DNA of 64,000 nucleotides from Streptomyces sp. DH24 (GCF_029813775.1 NZ_JARVKW010000022.1:1-64000); one strand, 5' to 3'; shown: positions 14,765 to 24,956, counted from the first letter of the stretch. Program-made: numbers and translations. The notes: a model not told the origin generated them from the letters alone.

Positions 14765-15934
14765 ATGCACCGCATCACCGTCATCGGCGGCGGCTTCGCC
14801 GGGCTCACCGCGGCCATCACCGCCGCCGAGGCGGGCGCCAAGGTCACCGTGTACGAGGCCCACCACACCCTGGGCGGCCGGGCGCGCACCGCCGAGGGCC
14901 CGTACCGGACCAACGAGGGCCCGCACGCCCTCTACAACGGCGGCCCGCACTGGGCGTGGCTCAGGCAGCGCGACCTGATCGGCCCGCTGGCCCCGCTCCC
15001 GCCGCTGGAGGCCGCCCGGCTGCGCCTGCGGTACCGGGGCGTGCTGCGCCGCACGCCGCCGTTCGCCCTGCTGAAGCTGCTGCGCCCGGGGCTGGCGCAG
15101 GCGCCCGTCGACGTCGACTTCCTGACCTGGGCGACCGGCATCGCTGGTGAGGAGGGCGCCCGGGCCGCCGCGCACTACTCGGCGGTCGCCCTGTTCCATC
15201 ACGACCCCGGCGCGCTGTCGGCGGCGTTCGTGCAGGAGCGGCTGCGGCGGGCCACCAGGCTGCCGCCGGAGGCGCACTATCCGCGCGGCGGCTGGGGCAA
15301 CGTCGTCGAGCGCATGGCCACCCGCGCCTGGAACCTGGGCGTCCGGATGGAGACCCTGGCCCGCGTCGACACGCTCCCGACGGACACCCCGGTCGTCGTC
15401 GCCACCTCGCTGGACGCCGCCCGCCGGCTGCTGAAGGACGACTCCCTGACCTGGACCAGTGGCCGTACCGCGCTGATCGACCTGGCGGTGCGGACGCGGC
15501 GCGGCGACGCCTTCGTCGTGTCCGACCTGGACGCGCCGGGCTGGATCGAGCGGTTCACGGCGCAGGACCGCACGCTCGCGCCGGCCGGCGAACAGCTCGT
15601 CCAGGGGCAGATCCCGATCGGCCCGCGCGAGACGAAGGCCGACGGCATCGCCCGCGCCGAGCAGCTGCTCGACCTCGGCTTCCCGGGCTGGCGCGGGCGC
15701 GTGACGTGGCGGCGGGAGGCCGTGGCGAACGGCCGTACGGGAGCCGTGGACCTGCCGGGCACGAGCTGGCGGGACCGGCCGGCCGTGGACCGGGGCGACG
15801 GTGTGTACCTCGCCGGCGACCAGGTCGCCGCGCCCGGCGTGCTGTCGGAGGTCTCCTTCAACAGCGCCCTCACGGCGGTGTCGCTGGCGCTCGGTCACCA
15901 GGGCAGGCAAGCCCTTGACCTCAAGCATGCTTGA
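14765..15934 (+). CDS. FAD-dependent oxidoreductase (phytoene-desaturase/amine-oxidase fold)
   Basis: A 389-residue NAD(P)/FAD-binding protein. The dinucleotide motif ITVIGGGFAGLTAAITAAEAG (residues 4-24) is followed by VYEAHHTLGGRART, typical of the amine oxidase/CrtI superfamily, and a C-terminal FAD motif is present (VYLAGDQVAAPGVLSEVSFNSAL). The substrate is unknown and no carotenoid genes are nearby. The ATG has GAGGGAG about 10 nt upstream. Its stop codon lies inside the SoxR-type palindrome that serves the next gene. Confidence 0.85.
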   Translation: MHRITVIGGGFAGLTAAITAAEAGAKVTVYEAHHTLGGRARTAEGPYRTNEGPHALYNGGPHWAWLRQRDLIGPLAPLPPLEAARLRLRYRGVLRRTPPFALLKLLRPGLAQAPVDVDFLTWATGIAGEEGARAAAHYSAVALFHHDPGALSAAFVQERLRRATRLPPEAHYPRGGWGNVVERMATRAWNLGVRMETLARVDTLPTDTPVVVATSLDAARRLLKDDSLTWTSGRTALIDLAVRTRRGDAFVVSDLDAPGWIERFTAQDRTLAPAGEQLVQGQIPIGPRETKADGIARAEQLLDLGFPGWRGRVTWRREAVANGRTGAVDLPGTSWRDRPAVDRGDGVYLAGDQVAAPGVLSEVSFNSALTAVSLALGHQGRQALDLKHA

Positions 15935-15945
15935 GGTCGAAGAGT
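15915..15945 (+). promoter_or_regulatory. SoxR box within a MerR-type promoter
   Basis: A perfect palindrome spans 15917-15938 with core CCTCAAGCATGCTTGAGG, the same outer arms (CCTCAA, TTGAGG) as the E. coli soxS operator. It is placed between a TTGACC -35 (15915-15920) and a weak -10 about 19 bp later (15940-15945), the stretched spacing used by MerR-family activators. It overlaps the stop codon of the upstream gene. S. coelicolor SoxR is known to activate an oxidoreductase gene of this kind (SCO4266 by memory). Confidence 0.85.
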
Positions 15946-16008
15946 GGGCCCCGTGCCGGCCACGGCGGGCACCGCCACCGACCACAGCACTCTCCTTGGG
16001 GGGCCCAC

Positions 16009-16989
16009 ATGCACGCCATCCGCCTGCACGCCTTCGGACCGGCCGAGAACCTCACCTTCGAGCAGGTCGAGGACCCCCGGCCGGGCCCCGGCCAGGCCCG
16101 GATCGCGGTCGCTGCGGCCGGCGTCCACCTCCTCGACACCGCCCTGCGCGAGGGCGAGCGGGGCCCTCTCCCCGAGCGGCCCGCCCTGCCCACCGTCCCC
16201 GGCCGCGAGGTCGCGGGCGTGGTCGACGCGCTCGGCGGGGGCGTCGACGCCCACTGGCTCGGCAGGCGCGTCGTCGCCCACCTCGGCTTCGCGCCCGGCG
16301 GCTACGCCGAACTGGCCGTCACCGATGCCGGCCGCCTGCACGAGATCCCCGAGCGGCTCGACTTCGCCGCGGCGGTCGCCATGATCGGCACGGGCCGTAC
16401 GGCGATGGGCATCGTGCGGTTCGCCGAGCCGGGCCTGGGCACCGTGGCCGTCGTCCCGGCCGCCGCCGGCGGCATCGGCACCCTGCTCGTGCAGTACGCC
16501 AAGAACGCCGGCGCCACCGTGATCGGCCTGGCCGGGGGCCCCGAGAAGGTCGCCCGCGTCGCGGCGAACGGCGCCGACCTCGCCGTCGACTACCGGGACC
16601 CGGACTGGCCCGCCAAGGTCCGCGCCCACCTCGGCGGCACCCCGGCCACGGTCGTCTTCGACGGCGTGGGCGGCGACGTGGCCCGCGAGGCCGTCGCCCT
16701 CCTCGGGCCCGGCGGCAGGCACCTCGTCTTCGGCTGGTCCGCCGAGGGCATCAGGGGCGGCGGACCCCACCTCGTCGACGGCGTCTCCGAGCAGGTCCTC
16801 GGCCCGGCGATGATGCGGCGGGCGGGCGGCCCCGACCCGGTGCGCACCCTGGACCTGCGCGCCCTCACCGAGGCCGCCGAGGGCCGGCTCACCCCGGCCG
16901 TGCAGCGCTTCCCGCTCGCCGAGGCGGCCGCCGCGCACCGCGCCCTGGAGAACCGGGAGACGACCGGGAAGGTGGTCCTGGAGCCATGA
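16009..16989 (+). CDS. Quinone oxidoreductase-like zinc-free MDR dehydrogenase, SoxR target
   Basis: A 326-residue medium-chain dehydrogenase/reductase of the quinone oxidoreductase (QOR) type: HAIRLHAFGPAENLTFEQVEDP start, PTVPGREVAGVV, and the NADPH-binding stretch VVPAAAGGIGTLLVQYAKNAGA. The structural-zinc Cys cluster is missing, as in QORs. It likely reduces quinones or redox-cycling compounds with NADPH. The SoxR box at -70 to -90 supports induction by redox-active metabolites. The ATG at 16009 follows the GGGGGG region. Confidence 0.9.
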   Translation: MHAIRLHAFGPAENLTFEQVEDPRPGPGQARIAVAAAGVHLLDTALREGERGPLPERPALPTVPGREVAGVVDALGGGVDAHWLGRRVVAHLGFAPGGYAELAVTDAGRLHEIPERLDFAAAVAMIGTGRTAMGIVRFAEPGLGTVAVVPAAAGGIGTLLVQYAKNAGATVIGLAGGPEKVARVAANGADLAVDYRDPDWPAKVRAHLGGTPATVVFDGVGGDVAREAVALLGPGGRHLVFGWSAEGIRGGGPHLVDGVSEQVLGPAMMRRAGGPDPVRTLDLRALTEAAEGRLTPAVQRFPLAEAAAAHRALENRETTGKVVLEP

Positions 16990-17045
16990 CCAGGGGCACG
17001 TCGCACTAGGATGCGATACGCCCCGATTCGTGGTCTTCTGGCCAG

Positions 17046-18548
17046 ATGAGTGTCACCCGGACAGGTGCACCGCAGCCTCCGGTGGAGGCCGATCCGCGCC
17101 GCTGGTGGGGCCTTGTGTTCATCGCGCTCGCCCAGCTGATGGTCGTCCTCGACGCGACCATCGTGAACATCGCGCTCCCCTCCGCGCAGCGGGCGCTGGA
17201 CATCTCCGACGGCGACCGGCAGTGGGTCATCACCGCCTATTCCGTCGCCTTCGGCGGGCTCCTGCTGCTCGGCGGGCGCGTCGCCGACCTCGTCGGCCGC
17301 AAACGCACCTTCGTCATCGGGCTCATCGGCTTCGCCGTCGTCTCCGCGCTCGGCGGCGCCGCCACCAACTCCGCCATGCTCTTCGGCGCCCGCGCCCTCC
17401 AGGGCGTGTTCGCCGCGCTGCTCGCGCCCTCCGCCCTGTCCCTGCTGACGACGACCTTCACCGACCCCAGGGAACGCGGCAAGGCCTTCGGCGTCTACGG
17501 CGCCCTCGCCGGCAGCGGCTCCGCGATCGGCTTCGTCGTCGGCGGCGTGCTCACCGAGTACCTGAGCTGGCGCTGGTGCCTGTACGTCAACGTGCCCATC
17601 GCGATCGTCGCCGTCGCCGGCGCCCTCGTCCTGCTGCACGACCGCCCCGGCCACGCCGGAGCCCGCCTCGACGTGCCCGGCGTCCTGCTCGGCTGCGGCG
17701 GACTCGTCGCCCTCGTCTACGGCTTCAGCGAGGCCGAGCCCCGCGGCTGGACCGACCCGTACGTCCTGGCGCTGTTCGCCGCCGGCGTCGTCCTCCTCGC
17801 GGTCTTCGTGTGGTGGCAGAACCGCGCGCCAGGACCGCTGCTGCCGCTGCACGTCCTCAAGGACCGCAACCGCGCCGGCTGCTTCCTCACCATGGCGCTC
17901 GCCGTCGTCGGCATGTTCGGCATGTTCCTCTTCATGACCTACTACCTCCAGGTCGTCCTCGGCTACTCGCCCATGCGCACCGGGTTCGCCTTCCTGCCGC
18001 TCACGGCCGCCATCATCGTCGGCTCCACCCAGATCTCCGCCCGGCTGCTGCAACACGTCCAGCCGCGCATGCTGATGGTCCCCGGCATGATCTCCGCCGC
18101 CGCCGGCATGCTGGCGCTGACGCGGATCACCACGCACTCGTCGTACGCGTCGGAGATCCTGCCCGCCCTGATCCTCATGGGCCTCGGCATGGGCCTCACC
18201 TTCATGCCGGTCTTCGCCACCGCGACCGCGGGCGTCGCCCCGCAGGACTCCGGCGTCACCTCCGCGACCGTCAACACCTCGCAGCAGGTCGGCGGTTCCA
18301 TCGGCACGGCCCTGCTCAACACCATCGCCACGACCAGCGGCGCCGGCTACGTCACGTCCCACCTCACCGACCCCGCGCAACGCGAGCTGGTCGTGCGGGA
18401 GGGAGTCGTCCACGGCTACACCGTCGCCATCTGGTGGGCCGCCGGCATCATGCTGCTGGCCGGCCTCGTCGCGGGCCTGATGGTGACCGCCAGGGCCCCG
18501 GGACACGGCAGCCCGGCCGATGCGCCGGTGCCGGAATCGGTGGCCTGA
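17046..18548 (+). CDS. DHA2-family MFS drug exporter (14 membrane segments)
   Basis: A 500-residue EmrB/QacA-type proton antiporter predicted to expel small drugs or metabolites. It has motif A (GGRVADLVGRKRTF), the motif VLDATIVNIALPSAQ in segment 1 (motif D1), and motif C-like sequence in segment 5 (GSGSAIGFVVGGVLTEYLSWRW). It starts 56 nt after the quinone reductase, so it may be partly co-transcribed from the SoxR-type promoter. A local sequence ACTAGGATGCG may act as its own -10. Substrate unknown. Confidence 0.88.
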   Translation: MSVTRTGAPQPPVEADPRRWWGLVFIALAQLMVVLDATIVNIALPSAQRALDISDGDRQWVITAYSVAFGGLLLLGGRVADLVGRKRTFVIGLIGFAVVSALGGAATNSAMLFGARALQGVFAALLAPSALSLLTTTFTDPRERGKAFGVYGALAGSGSAIGFVVGGVLTEYLSWRWCLYVNVPIAIVAVAGALVLLHDRPGHAGARLDVPGVLLGCGGLVALVYGFSEAEPRGWTDPYVLALFAAGVVLLAVFVWWQNRAPGPLLPLHVLKDRNRAGCFLTMALAVVGMFGMFLFMTYYLQVVLGYSPMRTGFAFLPLTAAIIVGSTQISARLLQHVQPRMLMVPGMISAAAGMLALTRITTHSSYASEILPALILMGLGMGLTFMPVFATATAGVAPQDSGVTSATVNTSQQVGGSIGTALLNTIATTSGAGYVTSHLTDPAQRELVVREGVVHGYTVAIWWAAGIMLLAGLVAGLMVTARAPGHGSPADAPVPESVA

Positions 18549-18669
18549 GGGGGACGCGGAGAGGGGCCGTCGATCCGATCCGTGCGGCCCCTCCCCGCCT
18601 CGCTCCCCCCTCCTCACCCGCCCGGAAAACGGCGTGCCCGGCACCGCCCGCGCCGCTAACGTCCCTACG

Positions 18670-19632
18670 GTGATCGACGTCCCGGAACACCTCGCGGCCT
18701 CGCTGGAGAGGTTCAACGGCACGGCGGGCCGGGACTTCGCCGCCCGCCTGCCCGGCCTGGCCGCCGCGTTCCTCGACCGCTGGGACCTGCGCCTGGACGG
18801 CCCCTGCCTGCACGGCGTGTGCGCCCTGGTCCTGCCCGTCGTACGCCGCGCCGACGACACGCCCGCCGTCCTCAAGCTGCAACTCGTCGACGCCGAGACA
18901 GCGGGCGAGCCGACCGCCCTGCGCCGGTGGGACGGCGACGGAGCGGTCCGCCTCCTCGGCCACGACGAGCCAACCGGCACCCTGCTGCTGGAGCGCCTGG
19001 ACCACACCCGCGGCCTCGGCCGCGTCCCCGACAGCCGCGCGGCCGTCCTCGTCGTCGCCGGTCTGCTCGCCCGCCTCACCGCCACCCCGGCGCCCGCGTC
19101 CCTGCGCCGCCTGGGCGACATCGCGTACGCGATGCTCGACCGGACGCCCCGGGCCCTGGACCGCGTCCCCGACCCGCGGCACCGGCGCCTGCTCGCGGAC
19201 TGCGCCGCCGCCCTGCGCGAGGTCGTCACCGAGCCCGGCGACCGCCTCCTGCACTGGGACCTGCACTACGACAACGTCCTGGCCGCCGACCGCGCCCCGT
19301 GGCTGGCCATCGACCCCAAGCCCCTGTCCGGCGACCCCGGTTTCGAACTCCTCCCGGCCCTCCGCAACCGCTACGACCCGGCCGAGACCCGCTGGCGCTT
19401 CGACGCGATGACCGACGCCCTCGGCCTGGACCGGGCCCGGGCCCGCGCCTGGACCCTCGCCCGCGTCCTGCAGAACTGCCTCTGGGACATCGAGGGGGGC
19501 CGCCCCCCGGAGCTGGAGCACCTGGACATCGCCGGCAGCCTGCGCGACCACGGCCCGGCCGGGCCCCGTCCGCCGGTCGGGCCGGGGCCCGCGGGACCGA
19601 TCCGGCCCACAGGCCCTAGCCTGCCCACATGA
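18670..19632 (+). CDS. Aminoglycoside/hydroxyurea phosphotransferase-like kinase (APH(6) family)
   Basis: A 320-residue protein resembling streptomycin 6-kinases: LKLQLVDAETAGEPTALRRWDGDGAVRLLGHDEPTGTLLLERL (ATP-binding lobe), the Brenner motif HWDLHYDN and the metal motif AIDPKPLSGDPGFELLP. All catalytic residues are present, but whether it modifies an antibiotic or a housekeeping metabolite is not clear from sequence. GTG at 18670 begins the family-like N-terminus. Its last codons overlap the next gene (ATGA). Confidence 0.82.
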   Translation: MIDVPEHLAASLERFNGTAGRDFAARLPGLAAAFLDRWDLRLDGPCLHGVCALVLPVVRRADDTPAVLKLQLVDAETAGEPTALRRWDGDGAVRLLGHDEPTGTLLLERLDHTRGLGRVPDSRAAVLVVAGLLARLTATPAPASLRRLGDIAYAMLDRTPRALDRVPDPRHRRLLADCAAALREVVTEPGDRLLHWDLHYDNVLAADRAPWLAIDPKPLSGDPGFELLPALRNRYDPAETRWRFDAMTDALGLDRARARAWTLARVLQNCLWDIEGGRPPELEHLDIAGSLRDHGPAGPRPPVGPGPAGPIRPTGPSLPT

Positions 19633-20108
19633 TCCGCACCGCGACCCCCGCCGACGTCCCCGTCATCCACGCCCTGATCCGCGAGCTCGCCGAGTACGAG
19701 AAGGCCCCGCACGAGGCGAAGGCCACGCCGGAACAGCTCCACGAGGCCCTCTTCGGCGACCGCCCGGCCGCCTACGCCCACCTCGCCGAGGACGACCGCA
19801 CCGGCGCGCCCGTCGGCTTCGCGCTGTGGTTCCTGAACTTCTCCACCTGGCGCGGCGTGCACGGCATCTACCTGGAGGACCTCTACGTCCGCCCCGAGGC
19901 CCGCGGCGCCGGCCACGGCAGGGCCCTGCTGACCGAGCTGGCCCGCATCTGCGTCGAGCGCGGCTACCAGCGCCTGGAGTGGTCGGTCCTGAACTGGAAC
20001 GCCCCGTCCATCGCCTTCTACGAGTCCCTCGGCGCCCGCCCCCAGGACGAGTGGACGGTCTACCGGCTGACCGACGACGCCCTCACCGCGCTCGGCGAGC
20101 GGGCATGA
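19629..20108 (+). CDS. GNAT N-acetyltransferase (diamine acetyltransferase-like)
   Basis: A 159-residue GNAT protein close to the spermidine/diamine acetyltransferase group: IRELAEYEKAP near residue 17, GFALWFLNFSTWRGVHGIYLEDLYVRPEARGAGHGRALL (motifs D and A with the acetyl-CoA loop RGAGHG) and EWSVLNWNAPSIAFYESLGA (motif B). It starts inside the stop of the kinase, so the two are translationally coupled. Confidence 0.88.
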   Translation: MIRTATPADVPVIHALIRELAEYEKAPHEAKATPEQLHEALFGDRPAAYAHLAEDDRTGAPVGFALWFLNFSTWRGVHGIYLEDLYVRPEARGAGHGRALLTELARICVERGYQRLEWSVLNWNAPSIAFYESLGARPQDEWTVYRLTDDALTALGERA

Positions 20109-20112
20109 GAAA

Positions 20113-20141
20113 GCCCGGGCCGGAGGACATCCGGCCCGGGC
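20113..20141 (+). terminator. Terminator after the GNAT gene
   Basis: Perfect 12-bp stem GCCCGGGCCGGA / TCCGGCCCGGGC with a GGACA loop, 5 nt after the stop; it also sits at the 3' end of the opposite tRNA gene. Confidence 0.85.
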
Positions 20142-20149
20142 CGTGCGCG

Positions 20150-20222
20150 AGCCCCCTGTCGGACTCGAACCGACGACCTTCGCTTTACAAGAGCGGTGCT
20201 CTACCAGCTGAGCTAAGGAGGC
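20150..20222 (-). tRNA. tRNA-Thr (anticodon TGT)
   Basis: A 73-nt cloverleaf: acceptor GCCTCCT/AGGGGGC, D arm GCTC...GAGC, anticodon stem CCGCT/AGCGA (one weak closing pair) with loop CTTGTAA giving anticodon TGT, and T arm GTCGG-TTCGAGT-CCGAC. CCA is not encoded. There is no sign of an integrated element at its 3' end. Confidence 0.95.
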
Positions 20223-20549
20223 GCCGTGCGGGGCGGCGCGGCCCTGCACTGAGGCTGCTCCACTGTACACAGAGCCCGTTTCCCGCAGCCACGAAGTTCC
20301 CCTTGCGCGGTCGCGGAGGCCGTTTCGACGCCGGCCGAACGGTACCGGCGCGGTCCGGAACGGGCGTCCGGCGAAAAATTTCGGTGAAGTTCACTCACCA
20401 CGAAGTACTGACAGACCAGGTGAACGCCAGGTACCGTCCTGATCCAGTTCACGCTCGTGGACTCCCACAACGGAATCACCCGTAGTGGCACCACCTTCCT
20501 ACAACGGATCGTCCGGCACGTTCCTGCCGGTAGAAGGGGGCCCATCACC
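20223..20549. other. Divergent promoter region of tRNA-Thr and msiK
   Basis: The 327 nt between the tRNA and msiK hold no convincing gene. They are somewhat AT-richer (AAAAATTTCGG around 20375), as expected for promoters in both directions. I see no dre site or CebR-type box in it. Confidence 0.6.
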
Positions 20550-21638
<1,089 letters not shown>

Positions 21639-21675
21639 TCCGTGGCCCGACAGGGTCCGATCAGCGCCCAGCACA

Positions 21676-21719
21676 CGAGAAATGGGGCCCCGCAGACTGC
21701 TGCGGGGCCCCATTTCTCG
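21676..21719. terminator. Strong terminator after msiK
   Basis: A perfect 20-bp stem beginning CGAGAAATGGGGCCCCGCAG, loop ACTG, 37 nt after the stop. It is one of the longest perfect hairpins in the window. Confidence 0.9.
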
Positions 21720-21885
21720 TTCGTTCCGGTGAATCCCCGGCCGCCCGGGTGTCGACAAATACCCCGACACACCGGGCATTTCGAGCAGTGTGCGTCAACC
21801 CACTACCCACCTGAGGGCGGCTGCCCATCCCCCGAACCGGTGACTAAATGTCTCCAAATCATTACTCCACGCTACCCTCACACGC

Positions 21886-22338
21886 GTGAAGCACTCCACT
21901 ACCCAACAGACGCGACGCGGCCGGGGCCCCGCCCGACGGATCGGCCGCACCCTCGCCCTCGTTCTGCCCGTCGTCCTGGTGCTCTCCGGGACTCTCGCGG
22001 TCACCCGGGTCAACTGGTCGGGGAACCCCTCGAACCCGGTACTGACCGCCGCGGACGCCTCCGTCGCCGGGACCACGCGCTCCGTGAGCCGCGCCCCGCA
22101 GGACGTGCTGCGCGACAAGCTGCTCACCGAACTGCAGGAGGAGAACCCGGGCGTCGCCCTGACCCACCTCCAGCAGGCCGTCAACGGCCGTCCGTCGCTG
22201 GCGCGGCACTGCGGTTCGATCGCCCGCGCGCTGGGCAGGGCCGCGGTCCGGATCTACGGCCCGACCCGCGCCCAGTCGTACGCGCGCCCCGTCTGCGACA
22301 CCTCCTTCGCCACGGGGGTCGCCGCAGCCCACCGCTGA
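21886..22338 (+). CDS. Small secreted or membrane-anchored protein, unknown function
   Basis: A 150-residue protein with a basic N-terminus and one hydrophobic segment (TLALVLPVVLVLSGTLAV, about 23-40), then a mature domain with two Cys residues (RHCGSIARALG, RPVCDTSFATGV) that could form a disulfide. The C-terminal part looks like a small conserved streptomycete domain (LTHLQQAVNGRPSLARHCGSIARALGRAAVRIYG). I do not recognise a function. GTG start at 21886 just after an AT-rich stretch. Confidence 0.75.
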   Translation: MKHSTTQQTRRGRGPARRIGRTLALVLPVVLVLSGTLAVTRVNWSGNPSNPVLTAADASVAGTTRSVSRAPQDVLRDKLLTELQEENPGVALTHLQQAVNGRPSLARHCGSIARALGRAAVRIYGPTRAQSYARPVCDTSFATGVAAAHR

Positions 22339-22408
22339 GCCGCACGGCACCTTCCCCCGAGCGGTCGCCGACGGCGGCCGTGAGCGGGACGCCACGTAAA
22401 GTTCGGTC

Positions 22409-23140
22409 ATGACCGATCCGAGCGCTGCGTCCCGCCCCGTCCAAGCCGTCGTCCTGGCCGGTGGTCAGGGTTCCCGGCTGCGTCCCTACACCGACGACCG
22501 GCCCAAGCCGATGGTCGAGATCCCCGGCACGGGGACGCCGATCATCGGCCATCAGCTTGCCTGGCTCGCCGAGGAAGGCGTGACAGACGTGGTGGTCTCC
22601 TGCGGCCACCTCGCCGAAGTCCTCCAGAAGTGGCTGGACTCCGCCGACCTGCCGGTCTCCGTCACCACCGTCGTGGAGACCGAGCCCCTCGGCCGCGGCG
22701 GCGGCCTCAAGTACGCCGCCGCGCACCTCCCCCACCCGGACAGGCCGTGGTACGCCACCAACGGCGACATCTGGACCCGTTTCTCGCTGCGCGACATGGC
22801 GGACTTCCACGCCGAGCGGGACGCCGTCGCGACGCTCGCCCTGGCCCGCCCGCGGCTGCCGTGGGGCGCCGTGCAGACGGACGGCTTCGGCCACATCACG
22901 GACTTCATCGAGGCGCCGCCGTCCACGTTCGAGATCAACGCGGGTGTGTACGTCTTCTCCCCCGGCTTCGCCGACCTGCTCCCGGCGCGCGGCGACCACG
23001 AGCGCACCACGTTCCCGCGGCTGGCGCGCGAACGCCGGCTGTCCGGGTTCCCCATCCCGCAGGGCTCCTACTGGCGGGCGATCGACACCGCGAAGGACCT
23101 GACGGAGGCGGCGAAGGAGCTGGCGGCCCAGCGCCGTTGA
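22409..23140 (+). CDS. Sugar-1-phosphate nucleotidyltransferase (NDP-sugar pyrophosphorylase-like)
   Basis: A 243-residue single-domain nucleotidyltransferase that probably couples NTP and a sugar 1-phosphate to an NDP-sugar. It has the signature VVLAGGQGSRLRPYTDDRPKPMVEI, the metal and sugar-binding NGDIW motif and the EINAGVYVFSPGF region. It lacks the C-terminal left-handed beta-helix of bifunctional enzymes. No glycosyltransferase genes adjoin it, so the base and sugar cannot be named. Confidence 0.87.
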   Translation: MTDPSAASRPVQAVVLAGGQGSRLRPYTDDRPKPMVEIPGTGTPIIGHQLAWLAEEGVTDVVVSCGHLAEVLQKWLDSADLPVSVTTVVETEPLGRGGGLKYAAAHLPHPDRPWYATNGDIWTRFSLRDMADFHAERDAVATLALARPRLPWGAVQTDGFGHITDFIEAPPSTFEINAGVYVFSPGFADLLPARGDHERTTFPRLARERRLSGFPIPQGSYWRAIDTAKDLTEAAKELAAQRR

Positions 23141-23180
23141 CGGCCGCGGGCGGAAGGAAACCGCCCGAGGCCGAAAACGT

Positions 23181-23219
23181 CGACGGGTTCCCGCACACCG
23201 CGTGTGCGGGACCCCGTCG
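23181..23219. terminator. Terminator between convergent genes
   Basis: Stem CCCGCACAC / GTGTGCGGG extended by an imperfect CGACGGG / CCCCGTCG outer stem, between the nucleotidyltransferase and DoxX genes. Confidence 0.8.
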
Positions 23220-23264
23220 TTGCCGGGTCGGCCGGCGGCCCGAGGAGGCCGCCCGCCGGCTAGC

Positions 23265-24956
23265 TCATCCCAGCAGGCCGCCCACGAGGCCGGGCTGGGA
23301 GGTGGAGCCCCCCTCGTCGCCGCCCGAGTCGCCGCCGGTGGTACCGCCGGCGGTCGGACCGGAGCTGGTGCTGGGCTCCTGCCCGCCCGGGGCGGTCTGC
23401 TGCGGCGGCACCTGGCCCGTGGTGCCCTGCGTCTCGGTGGGCTGCGTACCGGCGGTGCTGCCGTTGGAGACGCCGGTGGTCGCGCCCTGCGAGGGCGAGG
23501 AGCCGGCGCTCGGATCGGCCGGCCCGGACGTGGCGCCCTGCGTGGGCGAGTCGGACGCCGACGGCGTGCTCTCCTCGTCCCGGGGCTCCTCCGGGAGCGG
23601 GGAGCCCGGCAGTTCGTTGCGCGGGGCCTCGCCGGGGCCGGGCACGACGACCCGGTCGGCGTCCCGGACGGCACCGCCCAGCACCGAGCCGATGAGCAGC
23701 GTGAGCCCGGCGACCACGGTGGTGACCAGGGCGCCGCGGCGCAGTACGTAGCGGCGCAGGTCCCAGATGGGGGCGCGGGGCCCGAGGCGCCGCCAGGCAC
23801 CGGCGGCGAGGCGGCCGTCGACCGAGTAGACCGGGGCGCCGGCGATGACCAGCGGGGACCAGGCGGCGAGGTAGATGATGTCCGGCGCGTCGTAGGCGGG
23901 GACGCTCTTCCAGCTGACGGTGACGAGCAGCGCCGCGGACAGCGCGACACCGATCACGGCCGCCACCCGCTGCCAGCAGCCCAGCACCGTCAGGACGCCG
24001 ACGATGACCTGGAGGAAGGCGATGACGAGGCCGGACCCGACGGGGTGTTCGAGGGCGAACTGCCGCAGCGGCTCGGCGACTTCCCAGGGGTGCAGGGTGT
24101 TGAGCCACTTCACCATGGAGCCGCGCTTGCCGCCGTCGAAGTAGTGCGGGTCGCTGAGCTTGCCCATGCCGGCGTAGATGGAGATGAACCCGAGGAAGAC
24201 GCGCAGCGGGAGCAGCACGACGCCGAGGTTCATGCGGCGGCCCGGGTAGTAGGCGTGCCGCGCCGGGTCGTCGGCGTGGCGCCGGGCGCGGCGCTCGGTG
24301 CCGCCGTCGGCCCGCACCGCCTCGTACGCGCCGGTGTCGTCGGGATCCTCGTCCGCGTAGCCGGGTTCCGCGTAGCCGGGTTCGTCGTAGGCGCTGCCCA
24401 CGGTGCGCATGTGCGGCAGGAGGCGGGTGCCGCCGGTGTCCTGCGGGTCGTAGGAGTCGTGGCTGCGCTGGGCGCCGACGACAGGTGTCTCGACGGTCCG
24501 GGCGGTCAGGTCGTCGTCGTATCCGCCGTATCCGTCGTAGCCGCCGCCGGCCGGGCGGTTTTCGACGACGCGGGGGATGACCTGGGTGGCTCCGGCGTCG
24601 TAGAGCGGCTCGTCGGCGTATCGGAGGCCGCCGTTCCGCACGGCCTGGAGGAGTCGGTGGGCGCCGGTGTCGTCCGGGGCGGACCGGCCGCTCCACACGA
24701 CGGGACGGCGACGGGCCCCGGCGGCTCCGACGGCGGGCATCGGGGCGGTGTCCTGCGTGGCGCTCAAGTGCCGTGCGATGCGCGAGGATTGGGTGCGCCA
24801 CGTCGAGGGGCCCAACTGCACGCGGAACGTCGCGTGGTTGACGATGACCTGCGCCGGATCGCTCGGCACCTTCACCATGCTCAGCGCGGGAGCGTCGTCG
24901 TGTCCCGACGAGCGGTCCCCCGTGGGTGTGCGGGGTGTTCTGGTGTCCACACTCAT
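23265..24956 (-). CDS. DoxX-family membrane protein with long disordered ends
   Basis: A 563-residue protein. Residues 1-225 are hydrophilic and rich in Asp, Tyr and Gly. A DoxX-type four-helix membrane unit follows (NLGVVLLPLRVFLGFISIYAGMGKLSDP, GLVIAFLQVIVGVLTVLG, VAAVIGVALSAALLVTVSW, DIIYLAAWSPLVIAG), then a further helix (GALVTTVVAGLTLLIGSVLG) and a Ser/Thr/Pro/Gly-rich tail of about 125 residues, probably outside the cell. DoxX relatives take part in quinone/thiol redox at the membrane; a role here is not established. ATG at 24956. Confidence 0.8.
   Translation of the reverse strand: MSVDTRTPRTPTGDRSSGHDDAPALSMVKVPSDPAQVIVNHATFRVQLGPSTWRTQSSRIARHLSATQDTAPMPAVGAAGARRRPVVWSGRSAPDDTGAHRLLQAVRNGGLRYADEPLYDAGATQVIPRVVENRPAGGGYDGYGGYDDDLTARTVETPVVGAQRSHDSYDPQDTGGTRLLPHMRTVGSAYDEPGYAEPGYADEDPDDTGAYEAVRADGGTERRARRHADDPARHAYYPGRRMNLGVVLLPLRVFLGFISIYAGMGKLSDPHYFDGGKRGSMVKWLNTLHPWEVAEPLRQFALEHPVGSGLVIAFLQVIVGVLTVLGCWQRVAAVIGVALSAALLVTVSWKSVPAYDAPDIIYLAAWSPLVIAGAPVYSVDGRLAAGAWRRLGPRAPIWDLRRYVLRRGALVTTVVAGLTLLIGSVLGGAVRDADRVVVPGPGEAPRNELPGSPLPEEPRDEESTPSASDSPTQGATSGPADPSAGSSPSQGATTGVSNGSTAGTQPTETQGTTGQVPPQQTAPGGQEPSTSSGPTAGGTTGGDSGGDEGGSTSQPGLVGGLLG

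Noticed and set aside
14591..15985. Upstream continuation of the pentapeptide-repeat reading frame across the FAD oxidoreductase gene
   Set aside because: It is the antisense shadow of the oxidoreductase; the ATG at 14590 with GAGGAG is the real start.
20150..20222. tRNA-Thr as an attachment site for an integrated element
   Set aside because: No integrase, excisionase or repeated tRNA 3' end is seen on either side.
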